The notes below the pieces were generated by a model, which ran no database searches, was not told the origin of the DNA, and worked only from the letters and a program-made list of their open reading frames with translations. Position numbers and translations under genes: made by a program. DNA of 64,000 nucleotides from Parietichytrium sp. I65-24A (Eukaryota; Sar; Bigyra; Thraustochytrida; Thraustochytriidae). Positions 53,389 through 64,000 of the stretch are shown here, piece by piece (position 1 is the first letter of the stretch; each line of letters opens with the position of its first letter). The stretch is taken from the NCBI GenBank assembly GCA_012862575.1, contig BLSF01000008.1:682001-746000 (forward strand). The letters run 5' to 3'.

Positions 53389-55551
53389 CTACCATGTGTT
53401 ACATGGGGGGTTGCTGCACCACGGATCATTCCAGATTTTGTTTCCGTACACCTCAGGTTGCAGCAGCCGGTCGGGCGGAATCGTTGCGCGTTGCCCATTA
53501 TCCCACGGAGTTCGTAAGTCCTCGTCAATGGTCAGCGCGATTCCAAAGAGCTTGTCCTCAGCGCAATCCAGTCGGCATTTTTTCACGTTCAAATTGATGG
53601 TCCCTATAATGGTCCCAGGGATATTTCCGGTGTTGATGCGGTATGTGAAAGAGTCTGTTCCTCGGAAAGAAGAGTTTGGGACATACACAACTTGTCGCTC
53701 GTTGCGAATGACGTTGGCCATTGCTTTTGACCCATCCAAGTTTGTGGTGAGGATATTGCCGAGCCCGTATTTGTGATTGCAGTCCATCGGGCCACAAATG
53801 GACGTGAAAATTTCCTCTCCGGCTTGCGCTTCGATCAGCTCCCCTTTCAAGTATGATTCAGCTTTGTACAGCTTGCCGTACTTTGGTAGGGTCAAGACTG
53901 TCGCAGACATGTCCACGTAATAGACCAAGTCAGAGCCCTCAATCGCCTCGCCAGTGGATCGATTGCGAGGGGTTATTTCCAGGACCCAGTCACTGATCGA
54001 TCCGAGCCCATTTTCCACGCTTCGGCGCTTGGATGTCTTTTCGTCCTTGACGGTCTGCTTGACAGAGTCGGTGATCGCGAGCATCCACGGCCCGTAGATC
54101 TCCGTTCCACCAAACACGTCTGAAAATGCTTGCTCAGGCACGTAGTTCCCCGCAGGGATGGGGGAGCCGCCGTCATATACCTGCAACGAGTACAGCTGAT
54201 CGGTAAAAAGCAAAATCTCGGAGATGCTGAGGTAAGAGGACTGACGAAGGCCCACGCGAACGTATCTACCGCGCGCACCAGTTGGCAGAGGGACGTTGAT
54301 CTGTCGTTGACGATACTCGATTGGAAAATTTTTCTTGTAGGGCGCACTGGCCATGGCGTCCTCCAAAGAAATGCTACCAAACGGCACGTCGGACACCAGC
54401 ACGACGCCGCTCTCCATGTTGGCATTGTAGTACGTGTTGCGAGTACCATTTTGGGCGGTTATAACGCTCACGCTCGCTACTTGGTCTTCTGGCAAGCGCT
54501 TCGGCCCGGCTGTCAACTCATTCGCAGTTACTTCAAGTGGATTGACGTCCGAGTTTTCGGTGATGAAGGTAATTGTCCACTCGTACCCACCTGTCACGTC
54601 CGCCTCATTTCGAGTGACCGATACGAGCCCAACGTTTGAAAGCGCTTGAAGTTTGGACTGCATCGACTCGCCTTTGCCAACCCCCGCATCTGTGCTGGTT
54701 GGGTCTTCATAAGCCACCGACGGTACTGCGTCGAAGCTAATGTCGGTGGTTTCCGAGACCAAACCATTGTGTTCCAGCGTCAGCCTGAAAGTTCCAGCGA
54801 GGGTGACGATGCCTTTGGTCTTTACGATCTGAATTTCTTTGATTTGATTTTCCGGATCGGGCGTCCACAGCACCATAGTGCCGAGGTCGTAGCTGGCCCC
54901 GAGATCGATTTGATACCAAGGGTTGGTTTCTGTTCTGGTAGCCATCCCTGAGGTGACAATGTCCCCGTCCGTCGCTCGCCATGCCGCAGTGTTATCGCCA
55001 GACATGGTGCTGCTCTGCTCTCCAGGCCGCCCAGAGGCAAGATTGTCCCCAGTCATGTCCGCAAAGGTGTAGTCGAAACCTGTCCCTAACGCAGTTTGGC
55101 TTTCGGATTTGGCCAAGCGCTTCTGCACCTTGGACACAACTGTCTCATACTTGCGCTCGGCCGGGATACCAAATGTTTTCGTACCACAACGGTTTCCAGA
55201 AAGTACCGAAGATTGTTCCTCGTGGAGTATCCTGATGTCGAGATCTCCAGCGGACTCGTGATGTAGGCCGCGCATCCGAACCTTGATATTGTCCACGACG
55301 AGGTCGCTAAACTTGCCCACGTTCCCAAATGTATCGGGGCTTATATATATTGGCCAGTTCAGTTGGCCTCCCTTGCGTCCCGGCTCCGGCAACAAGGTGG
55401 ACGACGACAGAGGTACGAACGCCTCTCCATTAATATTGACATCCACTGTCTGGTTCACGGGTAAGCTCAGAGGCTTCCATTTGTTTTCCACCGCCACACA
55501 CGTCTCAATCGCCAACGCGGCAGCCGCAGCTGCCCACGCAAGCCCCTTCAT
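53389..55551 (-). CDS. Secreted discoidin-like (F5/8 type C) and P-domain-like protein
   Basis: 720 residues from the ATG at 55551 (MKGLAWAAAAAALAIETCVA), a clean signal peptide. Residues about 85-122 read like a proprotein-convertase P-type beta-sandwich (LVVDNIKVRMRGLHH..AGDLDIRIL). A discoidin/F5-8C domain begins near 170 (NLASGRPGEQSS, WRATDGD, NPWYQIDLGASYDLGTMVLWT) and its last strands lie near 427-449 (GRYVRVGLRQSSYLSISEILLF). About 180 residues lie between, including VSVTRNEADVTGGYEWTITF (roughly 275-357), similar to filamin-like repeats known in protist surface proteins (recalled, unverified). A second P-like segment is near 459-529 (YGPWMLAITDSV, ISDWVLEITP). An Ig/cadherin-like segment follows at 587-654 (VPNSSFRGTDSFTYRI). 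There is no membrane span, so it is secreted or wall-attached. Carbohydrate or lipid binding is likely for the discoidin part. Confidence 0.85.
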   Translation of the reverse strand: MKGLAWAAAAAALAIETCVAVENKWKPLSLPVNQTVDVNINGEAFVPLSSSTLLPEPGRKGGQLNWPIYISPDTFGNVGKFSDLVVDNIKVRMRGLHHESAGDLDIRILHEEQSSVLSGNRCGTKTFGIPAERKYETVVSKVQKRLAKSESQTALGTGFDYTFADMTGDNLASGRPGEQSSTMSGDNTAAWRATDGDIVTSGMATRTETNPWYQIDLGASYDLGTMVLWTPDPENQIKEIQIVKTKGIVTLAGTFRLTLEHNGLVSETTDISFDAVPSVAYEDPTSTDAGVGKGESMQSKLQALSNVGLVSVTRNEADVTGGYEWTITFITENSDVNPLEVTANELTAGPKRLPEDQVASVSVITAQNGTRNTYYNANMESGVVLVSDVPFGSISLEDAMASAPYKKNFPIEYRQRQINVPLPTGARGRYVRVGLRQSSYLSISEILLFTDQLYSLQVYDGGSPIPAGNYVPEQAFSDVFGGTEIYGPWMLAITDSVKQTVKDEKTSKRRSVENGLGSISDWVLEITPRNRSTGEAIEGSDLVYYVDMSATVLTLPKYGKLYKAESYLKGELIEAQAGEEIFTSICGPMDCNHKYGLGNILTTNLDGSKAMANVIRNERQVVYVPNSSFRGTDSFTYRINTGNIPGTIIGTINLNVKKCRLDCAEDKLFGIALTIDEDLRTPWDNGQRATIPPDRLLQPEVYGNKIWNDPWCSNPPCNTW

Positions 55552-58500
55552 CCCGAGAGCGGCAATACTCAGGCCCACCTTTCCAGACCCGCGAACTAAC
55601 TGTTCTTGGCCGCTGACTCTGCCGGTCCAAGCCAGCAGCGCAAGCTGGACGTTGGCTTGACGATCCCTAAGTGCGAAAACTACGGGTTATATTTTATGCG
55701 AAATCCTCGACACGATCGCAATTGTTCGTGAGGAAGCCGCTACGTCCTGTCCAGAATTATGCTTTTGCCGGTGTTACTTTAACGCGCTCATCCAGTCTAT
55801 TCAGCGCGGTCGTTCTGGCATCGAATCAATCATCAAAACAATATATAAAAATGTGTCTTTGCTCAACCTTTGGACGCTATTCGACGGCCGTCAAACGCTT
55901 TTGCACTGACGTTCATGTTTTGTTCCATGGCTCCATTCTATATTCTTTGTCTTCGGCCCGGTACACTTGCGTCAACGGCTACAAAGTTCTCCCACTCCAA
56001 AGCGAACTCATGTACAACGCGAAGTTCTTTGAATAACTGCTAGCGAGGGTAGGGACGAATAGAATCTCGAAGGTGCGACAATTTATGCACCAAAATCTCG
56101 CCAGCGAATCTAGACCATTGACAATTCTTACGGCGTCGTACCGTGTTAAGGGACTCGAAAGTCACGGCAATAACAAGAAGAGGGAACTGGGTCCGCCGTT
56201 AGAATGTATCAAGACACGCTTACGCGCGTGCCTGGCGCCATCGAAGGACTCCGCTGTGCTTGGTATTATCAGTTGAGCCCCAACTTTTGCACCAACCAGT
56301 CAAGAAATCGAAGTTGTTGCGAGAAGTCGAGCTTGATAGGCCATCGTTCACATAGACCAAAGAAAAGACTGCAAATTGCTCTCGAGAACAGATATGGAGC
56401 ATATGTGCGCCATCTCTTGGTGAAAGCCAAATGTTTATCTCGCTCGACATGTTCGACGACATTCCACCTCCACCTTGCACTGTATTCTGTAGTTTTACCC
56501 GTGTCACCTATGCGCCGATTAGCGTTTGTGTCTCCGTGATGCAAACCAACAAACAAACCTACAAATAAACAAACGCACGAACAAAACTGGGTCGGTTCTC
56601 ACTTGTCTGCCTCACATTTCTCAGATCTGGCTTTCAAATGTGTCCTGCGTGGCTTTCCTTCCATTCCCTTGGAAGGTTCCAGTACTGAGTAGTACTTGTA
56701 CTCGCACTTGTACTCGCACAGTGTAGGCGGAAATTGTTCACCCACTTGGCCAGCATCCACCTCTTACGCACCACAGAGGGAGAGAGAAAGAGAAAGAGAG
56801 AGAGAGAGAGAAAGAGAGAGGCGAAGATCCTCTGCACACAATAAATTCTACAAGTGTGGTCCGGGTCCTTCCGGATCTTCGGCTTTAGAGTCTGTTTATA
56901 ATCTCACATTTAGAGATGTCGCCTTTACTTATCTCTCCCTGTGATACTTAAGATACTCACGAGTTGAATACTCTGTAGTGCTGGTAAGTACCCCGAACAT
57001 CGGGGTCACAAATATTCTTTTTTCCCCGCTCTCCTGCTCTTGCTACTAGTGAGTTCTGAATTCTGAATTCTGCACACTTGCCACTGAGCAGCAGCTCCTC
57101 GCGTCGTGAAGGTCCACCGAGAATTCGAAGGATAAGCACTCAGATCATCCGAGAATCCCGCGACGAGTTCTGGACTTGCAAACTAACTGAATTCTGAGTC
57201 CTGAAAAACGTCTCTAGTACGTCCTGTGATAGCGAAAGTAAAAGCTGGGAATTCTGGAAGACTGGAGAATTAGATTCTTGAGATTAGTCGCTCACGATCT
57301 CCGGACCCGGTGAACCAAAGCCGCATCCCCGCTATGGCTCCCTTCCAGGGGTTTTGCTCTTACGAGTTCACTAAGAAAAAGTTAGTTCTTGATGTTCTCG
57401 ATGCTTGTAGGTCTCGAATACGCAACACTTTGCGCTTTTGTAAACTCAGAGCTCTTGGAAGGAGGTCAGACGAGCCGCTGCCGGGGATGGAACGTATTGC
57501 TCTGCACTTTTTTATTGCCTGCCATCTAAGCCATCTAAAGGGGGTCCTCTCCTCATCCCGCCCTTGCAGTCATACCTTTCTTTCTTTCTTTCTTTCTTAC
57601 GTTCGTTCTATGCCTGCAAAGCTCTCAGTCAATTCCCTCCAATGGAAACTTCAGAGCAGGAATTGCAATTTGCATACTATTCGTTTTTAGTTTAGATAGA
57701 TCATAGATTGTTGCTGAGTATGAGACTCGAGACTTGCGCACTTGCTTCAGTCTCTCTCTCTCTATCTATCTATTCATCTCTCCCCCTTTCTGATGTTGAT
57801 GATTGATTGGTACTGTATAAATGTAGCATTTACTCTGACTGTGAGTAAAGCTGAGACTCCAGAATCTCTCGACATCTCTGAACTCATTTCATCATGTTGA
57901 GCAACTCAATTCCACGCATTGTTCAGTAAGCTCGGCCGATCAAACCCTTCATTGAATCAGCTCTCAAAAGAGGCTCTTCAAGCGAACGTTTTTGGAAGGT
58001 ACTGAAACTAGTATTCGAGTACTGGCACTCTCGGCATGATTTCAATGAGCATTTCAAATGGTTTGATTGTACATCCACACAGCCACAACACAGCCACAGC
58101 CACCGTAGCGCCAAGCACTTTTTGGACTTGCTAGATGTACCGCTCCAAAACCAAAGATGACGAGCACACTGTCCAAACATATTCTTGCTCACCAGAATCC
58201 GGGATTCAGTATGGCTTGTTGACGCTGACACACAGAAATATCGCCATCGCCATCGTCATCTCATTCGAGGACCACACAAGCGACAAGCAATGCTGACTAA
58301 CTTACCCGGCAAAGTACTCGTGGCTGGTACGGGTGGTACCGTGGCGAGATGAAACGAGCAATTGGTACTAGTACCCGCACCATCACAGCTTACAACATTC
58401 GCAAAGCCAACAGGAAATCAGAAGGATGATCTCGACAGGCTGGCTGACACAAGACCTCGACCTCTACAATCTCTACAACACTACAATCACGCATTAGTGG

Positions 58501-61500
58501 CGAGAGCAATTCTACTAGTCGCAGGCATCGAGTAGAGCGAGCGCACACTGTGGCTTCACGGAGGCTTGGGGTCACTTATCGAGCCGGGTAGAGCCCTTTC
58601 GCAGATCTCGAGCTTGGCAAAGCTCACAAAACGCAATGGCGCTGAGCGGGGCTGTGAACCAGCTTTCGCGAACGCCTCACAAGGAGGCCTCTCGGTAGCC
58701 TCGCAGCAGTGGGTACGGCGAGGGGGCGAGTGAGAGTGAGAGAGTGAGTGTGAGGGTGGCAACGGCAGTTGTAACATTTTGCCAAACCACCCTCCTCCGC
58801 AACCTCCGCAGGCAGCTCCGTGGCCCCAGCCCACCTGCTCATGACACAAATCGGCTGGAGGAATTGTTACTTTGACATGCTCGTGATTGTCGCGATTCGT
58901 GGCTTTTCGAAAAGCCCACTGCCAGCTGCGCCTTGTTTCATTTGCCACTAACAAGAACGGGCCATGAGATACAGAAGGGGGGAGGGGGATGGATGAAAGG
59001 ATGAATGAGTAGAAGAAGGAAACGAGCTGGTCTCCCCTTGAGTGCTGATGGTGTTGCTCGAGAGAGAGTGACAGAGAGAAATGAACGTATGCCATAAAAG
59101 TGTCGTGCCACACGGGTTTCTTTCGCGGGTGGGCTGTGCCACTTGGTGTGTTCACTCGAACTTTCGCATGAGGTCTGTGCACGGAGAGTGTTGGAAATGG
59201 CCTTTCATCGCCACACTAGTTAACTTCCCCTGAGTTGCTGTGATCTCCCAGAATCAGACTCGCACTCGCACACTTGCACTCGCAGGGATGTTAATTTCCA
59301 ACTACCACGCTCGCCAGCTGTGAACTGCAGAGTTCACGATGTAACTCAAGTTCTCTTGTTGTTCAACTTTCATTCTTAGCGTTCGAAAGAAAAAATCTAC
59401 TGCAACTTATTTATTTGCTATATAGAGTATGCCCTGTCGCTCCAGTAGTTGAGAATAGCACGGGAGGAGGAAGGAGAGGTGGGATGTAGAGCATTTGTGT
59501 TGTTAGTTTACAGCGAGGTTCTTATTAACAACAGTGGTTCTGTTGGATGACTCGTCAGGCTCTCAAAATGTACTTGTGGTTTTACTTTCAATTTTGAGTT
59601 AGGCTAGTTTATTATGTAGAAATTGCGTGGATTAGCTTGCTGATGGTATTCTTCCCTCTCTCAATTGTCCCGTTACTACCTTGGCGAAAATGCAGAGTTC
59701 CCGGTTTTCTTTTTATTCTTGTGATAGTAAAGTCGAAAGAACATTAAAATTTTTCATTTCTTCTGAGCCGGAAACACCCTGTTTAGAATTTCCTCTGTCT
59801 CTCGCTAAAAGAGCCACAACACAGACACGCGCTTTGGATTGAAGAAATCACACAAGATCTAGATTCAGAATTCAGAATTCAGAATTCAGAATTCGGATGT
59901 CAGAGAGTTCCAGCGATCGCCTCTTGACGTGCATACATTCCCTTGTGCGTGCCTTGTGGCTTGCTTCTGAATCGACATTTGACTAATTGACTGGCCGCAT
60001 CGCGCTCCTGTGAGTCACTTGGAAAGTACGATTAAAACTCTGCTGAATTCTGAATCAGAATATTTGGTCTTCCCTCCCTGCCCAGCGCGGAGTCTTGAAA
60101 GTCTTGAAGGCAAGTAAGTACTCAGAGGAACAACGAAACCACGTGAAAAGAGCATCTGAAGCATGCTAAAGCCGCCCTGAGGTTCCTGAGGTATTTGTTC
60201 GAATTGAAAGTTAGAAGTTTGCGGGGCACAATCTACATCCCGACTACATACTTCCAGATTTGGAAAGAGGCGACAAGAAGCCCTGACCCAAGAGCACTCC
60301 GCTCCGTAGCATTCGCACATGTAAAGTGAGAAACCGTGAGAGAAAGGCGAGGGCTGTATGAGGCTGTTTCAAAACTTGCTGCCACGGTCATGCACGGGAA
60401 ACGATTTCCAAGTTCCAAATTTTTCCCTTGCCAAACTTTCCAAGGCTTCTCTCCGGGCTGGAGATAGTATAGCACTTCCACTGGCACCCTATCCATCACA
60501 TGACGGTTCATTACAGTAAACTCCAAGTTTACTTTAGAGTCTAAGCTTTGGTTAACTATAATAACACACAGACAACACGTAATACCTCTGGGTACACACC
60601 TCGGCGAGTTTATAGGAAGGGTAAGTCCGCCCTAGTGCTAGTGTGTTCCCTTGAGCTCCCTTACTTTCATTCTTCAACTACCTGTTATATATAATTTCAA
60701 CTAGCTCACTGCTTGGAGGGTAGTAGTGGCTGGGAGAAAAATCTCAGACCTCTCAGACCTCCGGTTTTTTGCTATGGCACAGGAAAGGGAAGAAAGGAAA
60801 AAGGAAGGATGGAAGGAAGGATGAAGAAGGAAACATCAACTTGAACAAGCAAAGAAAAACAGCGAGTTGGTTGAGTTGGTAGTCGAGAACGCCCCGCTCT
60901 CGGACAATCGTACTCAGCACTGCATGAGCTAAGGTCGAGGCAGGGGTAAGCTTTCCTTCCCTTCAACCTTGGAGGAAGATTGTCGATTTCGAAATCGAGA
61001 GCAGCTATTTCGTACTGCCCGTTCCCTGCAAGTTTGTGCCTGTCAGCTCCAACCTTCTTCCTGTTCGCGTTGTGACGATCCGAATTTCGAACTGCTGTGA
61101 ATTACCATACCGTACTTTCATGATTCCCTCTTTCAAGAGTGAACGAGCGCTAAAGCGTACATCTCCCCCGATCGAGCGACAGTGATACGGATATGGTGAT
61201 ACTAGATGGCGCGTTGCGTTGCGTTGAGGTGCTGCCTGCTTGGTGCGCCCATCAGCCCGCCACGGGGCTGCCATGATGAAGGTCCACCCACGATGCTCTA
61301 CTTGGAAAGGGGGGAAAGTACGACGATTTGCTGCTTTCGGCCAGTCTGACGTGCTTCGTGGGGCAAGCCAGTAGATAGGCCCGTGCGGGGTGGGGTGGTC
61401 GACTTGGCGTAATCGTTTTCACGATGTTCCTGGCAGGCTGGCACGGTCCTGGGAGAAGGTAGTTGTGAGGATTCGAGCCGGGTGTCCAGTAGAACCTACA

Positions 61501-64000
61501 ACTAGCCGGGAACGCAGAGACGTAGAGACTTGGAGTGGTGGCAGCCTGGCAGCGCTTGTAAAAAGCTCTCACGGATGTGAACCCAATTCACTGCAACTTT
61601 ACGAAAGAGTGTTTCGTTTGGAAGTTGGAGCACAGACGCGCACTAGGCGAACACCGCATTCTGTGTATGCTAACTGGCCAGTATCAAAACTCCTAGCCAC
61701 TCCTGCCCAACTCACGAACAACACACACTTTGAGCGAGCTGTTTTGGCAGACTGGCACTGCACAACTGTCTGCCAGTGAGACTGACTGTGCATGAGCTCT
61801 ACATTCTACTGTTTCATTTCTTGGGTGATTGATTTTTTTTATCCACACCGCTCGAACTTTTGCACGTCATGGTGCCTCGCATGGCACTTGTGTAATTTAT
61901 GTTCCCGGTTTCTCTTTTCCCTTCACGGTTGCACTCGCCAAAAGCCAAAAGACCGACTTGGAGAACTTTTAGCGAATTCCGCCTTACCTTGTTCGTGTTC
62001 ACTGTTCATAAAATAGAAATAGAAATAGAAAAATAATTAGAAATGCACATTGACTGCGCGAATTCATTATTTCGATCCTCTCCCCCGTTTACCTCGTTTT
62101 CCCCCTCCCCCCTCAGGGCGTCGCGAGATGAAAATCTCAAGCCCGAACCAAAATTGGTGAGATTCAGAGTTCACTTCAATCACGACAAAGATGGAGGAAG
62201 GCAAGTCTCTGCTAGTCTAGAACACGCTCATTTCGAGACTTGCTGTTCTGTTTTTAAATCAGATGCTTCGAAACCACTGTTAGATTCAGTGAAATTTGAA
62301 GACAGTCAGTCTGAATGAAAAAATTAGCTAGATTTTGTAAAAACAGATGTTGGCTGGGTGGGTGCTTCAGACGGTAGTTTGAGCTTTCCTTGATCGCTTT
62401 GGCCCTCGCCCCACTGGACCATCTGCTAGCGCGGAGAGTAGGCGCTTCGTTTGCAGACGAGGTGTCGAGAAGAAGAGGAGGAAAGAGAAATCAAAAACTA
62501 AAGTTGTTAAAATTAAAACTAAGAACTGAAATCCTCCGTCTCTCAACATCGACGTGAAAGTACAGAGAGCGCACACCTTTCCTGCAGTCATCTTGATTGA
62601 ACTATCGAACTGCCAAGAAGGAGGCTAATACGACTTTCCTAAACGCGCATTAATAGGTACTACAGCAACCTGGAAGTGCATAGAGGCGCAAAAACGTTCG
62701 TTCCTCTTCCTGTTCCCTCCCTGCCAGTCTCAGTGTGCGGCAGTGCTTTCTTTCTCCCGCCTGTCTGCACTGTCCACACTATTACTCCACATCTATGTTA
62801 TTCCGAAAGTCGCGATGCTCGATGCTATGAGGAGCGCTATATGCCGAGTAGCTTTATGGTTAAATCCACCCTTTCCTTTCCTCTTCCCAAGCAAACCTCC
62901 GTTAGTTCTTCATTCATCTCCTCTTCCTCTGTCGACTTGAACGTTGCCCTGCCCCGCCCCGCCCGTGGCAAGAGCTTGGTGTAAATAAAAAAGGGAGATG
63001 ACACCTCCGCTTTACGGTTCAAATCTGTTCAGAGAACAGAACAGTCGTGCTCACAACTCCCAATGCAACATCAAACTGTCTCACAGTCGTCACAACTCAC
63101 AGAATAGTACACACCTTTGGTAGCATTGGGGTTAGACTTCCACTAGCCGCTGTAGTAGTCGAGCGCCGCGAAAGTGAAAGTATATGCCTTGAGTAGAAAG
63201 AGTACTAGCGGCAAGTACCCTGTGCCAGTGGTTGTGGGTGGATGAGATAGAGAGGGATGTAGGAGAGGGGGCAGTGGCGGTGAGTCACGGCAAAAAGATG
63301 AAAGTACAAATTCCAATTTACTATTGATTTTAATCAACAGTAAAACAGCATACAGTTCGTTCTGTGTCGCCGTTGGCTGACAGAGAAAGTCAGTGACGCA
63401 AATTCCCGGAATCATAAAAAGAGAGCAACAACTAGAATTTGAGTTTGGAAACTCAAAGTAGTTTCTTACCAGTAGCGAGATTGCTTCCATTGCTTCTAGC
63501 GAAAGCCAACCGATTTGTACCTTGCGCCGCCGAGATTTGCTGCTCGTGCGCTCGTTCCAGTCTAGTTGATGCATTTGGAAGCTTCTGCGAGACCAACTAA
63601 CCAAACTGACCAAACCACCTCTCTGACATTCCCTGACGCACAGCTCACCCTTCTTCTCTCTCTCTCTCTCTCTCTTTTTATTTTCTCTGGCTCTTGCTTC
63701 CTTGCTTTCTTGCGTTGTCTCCCTCACACCCTTGTGTTGCCCTCCCAGCAGCCTCCCATGCCTCTCTCTCACTCACTCAAGTCGCAGTACTCAGTGTGAA
63801 AGAAAGTACACTTTCTTGGCTTCCACTCTCTCACTTTCTCACTCTCTCTCTCTGTCTGTCAGTGATTCTGCCTTCTCCTTCTTGTCTCGGTGTGTACTTG
63901 TGCGGCTCTGTCATCCCTTCTTCCTCTTCATTCTCCAGATTTCTCTCGCTCTCTCTTTGTCTGCACCTCACCTTCCCTCCTTTCTTTCTTCCTTTTTCTT
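55552..64000. other. 8.4-kb gene-free region
   Basis: No reading frame here has a recognisable domain together with a convincing start. I see no tRNA, rRNA or mobile-element gene. It holds many simple repeats: GAGAGAAAGAGA (56774-56822), TTTC (57578-57598), TCTC/TATC (57750-57775), AGAATTC (59863-59894), AAATAG (62009-62035) and TC (63655-63676). It also holds the palindrome GGTACTAGTACC at 58364-58375. The longest frames, such as minus 58556-59182 and minus 63143-63772, are low-complexity His/Ser/Pro-rich or purine-driven and are not called. Unrecognised non-coding RNAs or fast-evolving genes with several introns cannot be excluded. Confidence 0.6.
59863..59894. repeat. AGAATTC 7-bp array
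   Basis: About four and a half copies of AGAATTC (EcoRI-site repeat). The same GAATTC(A/T)GAATTC theme is scattered elsewhere, near 17318, 19872, 57054 and 60043. Confidence 0.9.

Noticed and set aside
58556-59182. Minus-strand frame of 208 codons
   Set aside because: His/Ser/Pro-rich simple-sequence composition and no ATG-linked domain; it behaves like a chance frame in a repeat-rich region.
63143-63772. Minus-strand frame of 209 codons near the right end
   Set aside because: Its start half is driven by a GA/TC microsatellite that gives Arg/Glu repeats, and the rest has no recognisable features.

Overview
The window is nuclear DNA of a unicellular eukaryote, probably a stramenopile. A labyrinthulomycete (thraustochytrid-like protist) is my best guess. 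The reasons are: long, mostly uninterrupted reading frames with eukaryotic domain sets (PRP38, ataxin-2 LsmAD, IQ/WW/B-box, FATP-type acyl-CoA synthetase, a PAS hybrid histidine kinase); secreted proteins with the PT/APS-rich stalks common in stramenopiles; standard stop codons; and rare short GT-AG introns. Two introns can be read directly. The species assignment is inference.

Layout. 0-3.1 kb: a hexanucleotide satellite, a dispersed repeat and one small secreted, probably GPI-anchored protein. 3.8-4.3 kb (minus): a two-exon HMG-box protein. 6.4-29.9 kb: a run of eight plus-strand genes. They are a hybrid histidine kinase, an RCC1 propeller protein, a 1304-residue IQ/WW/B-box scaffold, two related Cys-rich secreted proteins with PT/APS stalks, a triple-RING membrane protein, an ankyrin-LsmAD protein and a protein kinase with a degenerate receiver-like N-terminus. 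30.2-35.4 kb (minus): a triple-Tudor protein and a membrane-anchored histidine phosphatase. 36.3-38.9 kb (plus): a coiled-coil/C2-like/multi-membrane-span protein. 39.0-41.6 kb: a repeat nest with one ambiguous base (39982) that cuts off the 5' part of a second GPI-type gene. 41.7-47.5 kb: PRP38 (plus), then two unrecognised genes and a FATP-type acyl-CoA synthetase (minus). 48.7-52.9 kb (plus): a TPR protein with a TIR/HET-like N-terminus, then a deaminase fused to an MTH1-like Nudix domain. 53.4-55.6 kb (minus): a secreted discoidin/P-domain-like protein. 55.6-64 kb: no supportable gene.

Themes. Several genes are surface or secreted proteins, several are signalling or ubiquitin-type scaffolds, and a few are RNA-related (PRP38, LsmAD). 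No operon-like coupling is expected, and intergenic gaps are 0.3-2.4 kb before the empty right end. Two features stand out. One is the set of uncommon fusions: LsmAD with ankyrin, deaminase with a Nudix fold lacking its catalytic box, a discoidin domain with an internal insert, three RINGs in tandem, and three Tudor modules in tandem. The other is a recurrent short tandem repeat, mostly of 6-10 bp period, just upstream of about half of the start codons.
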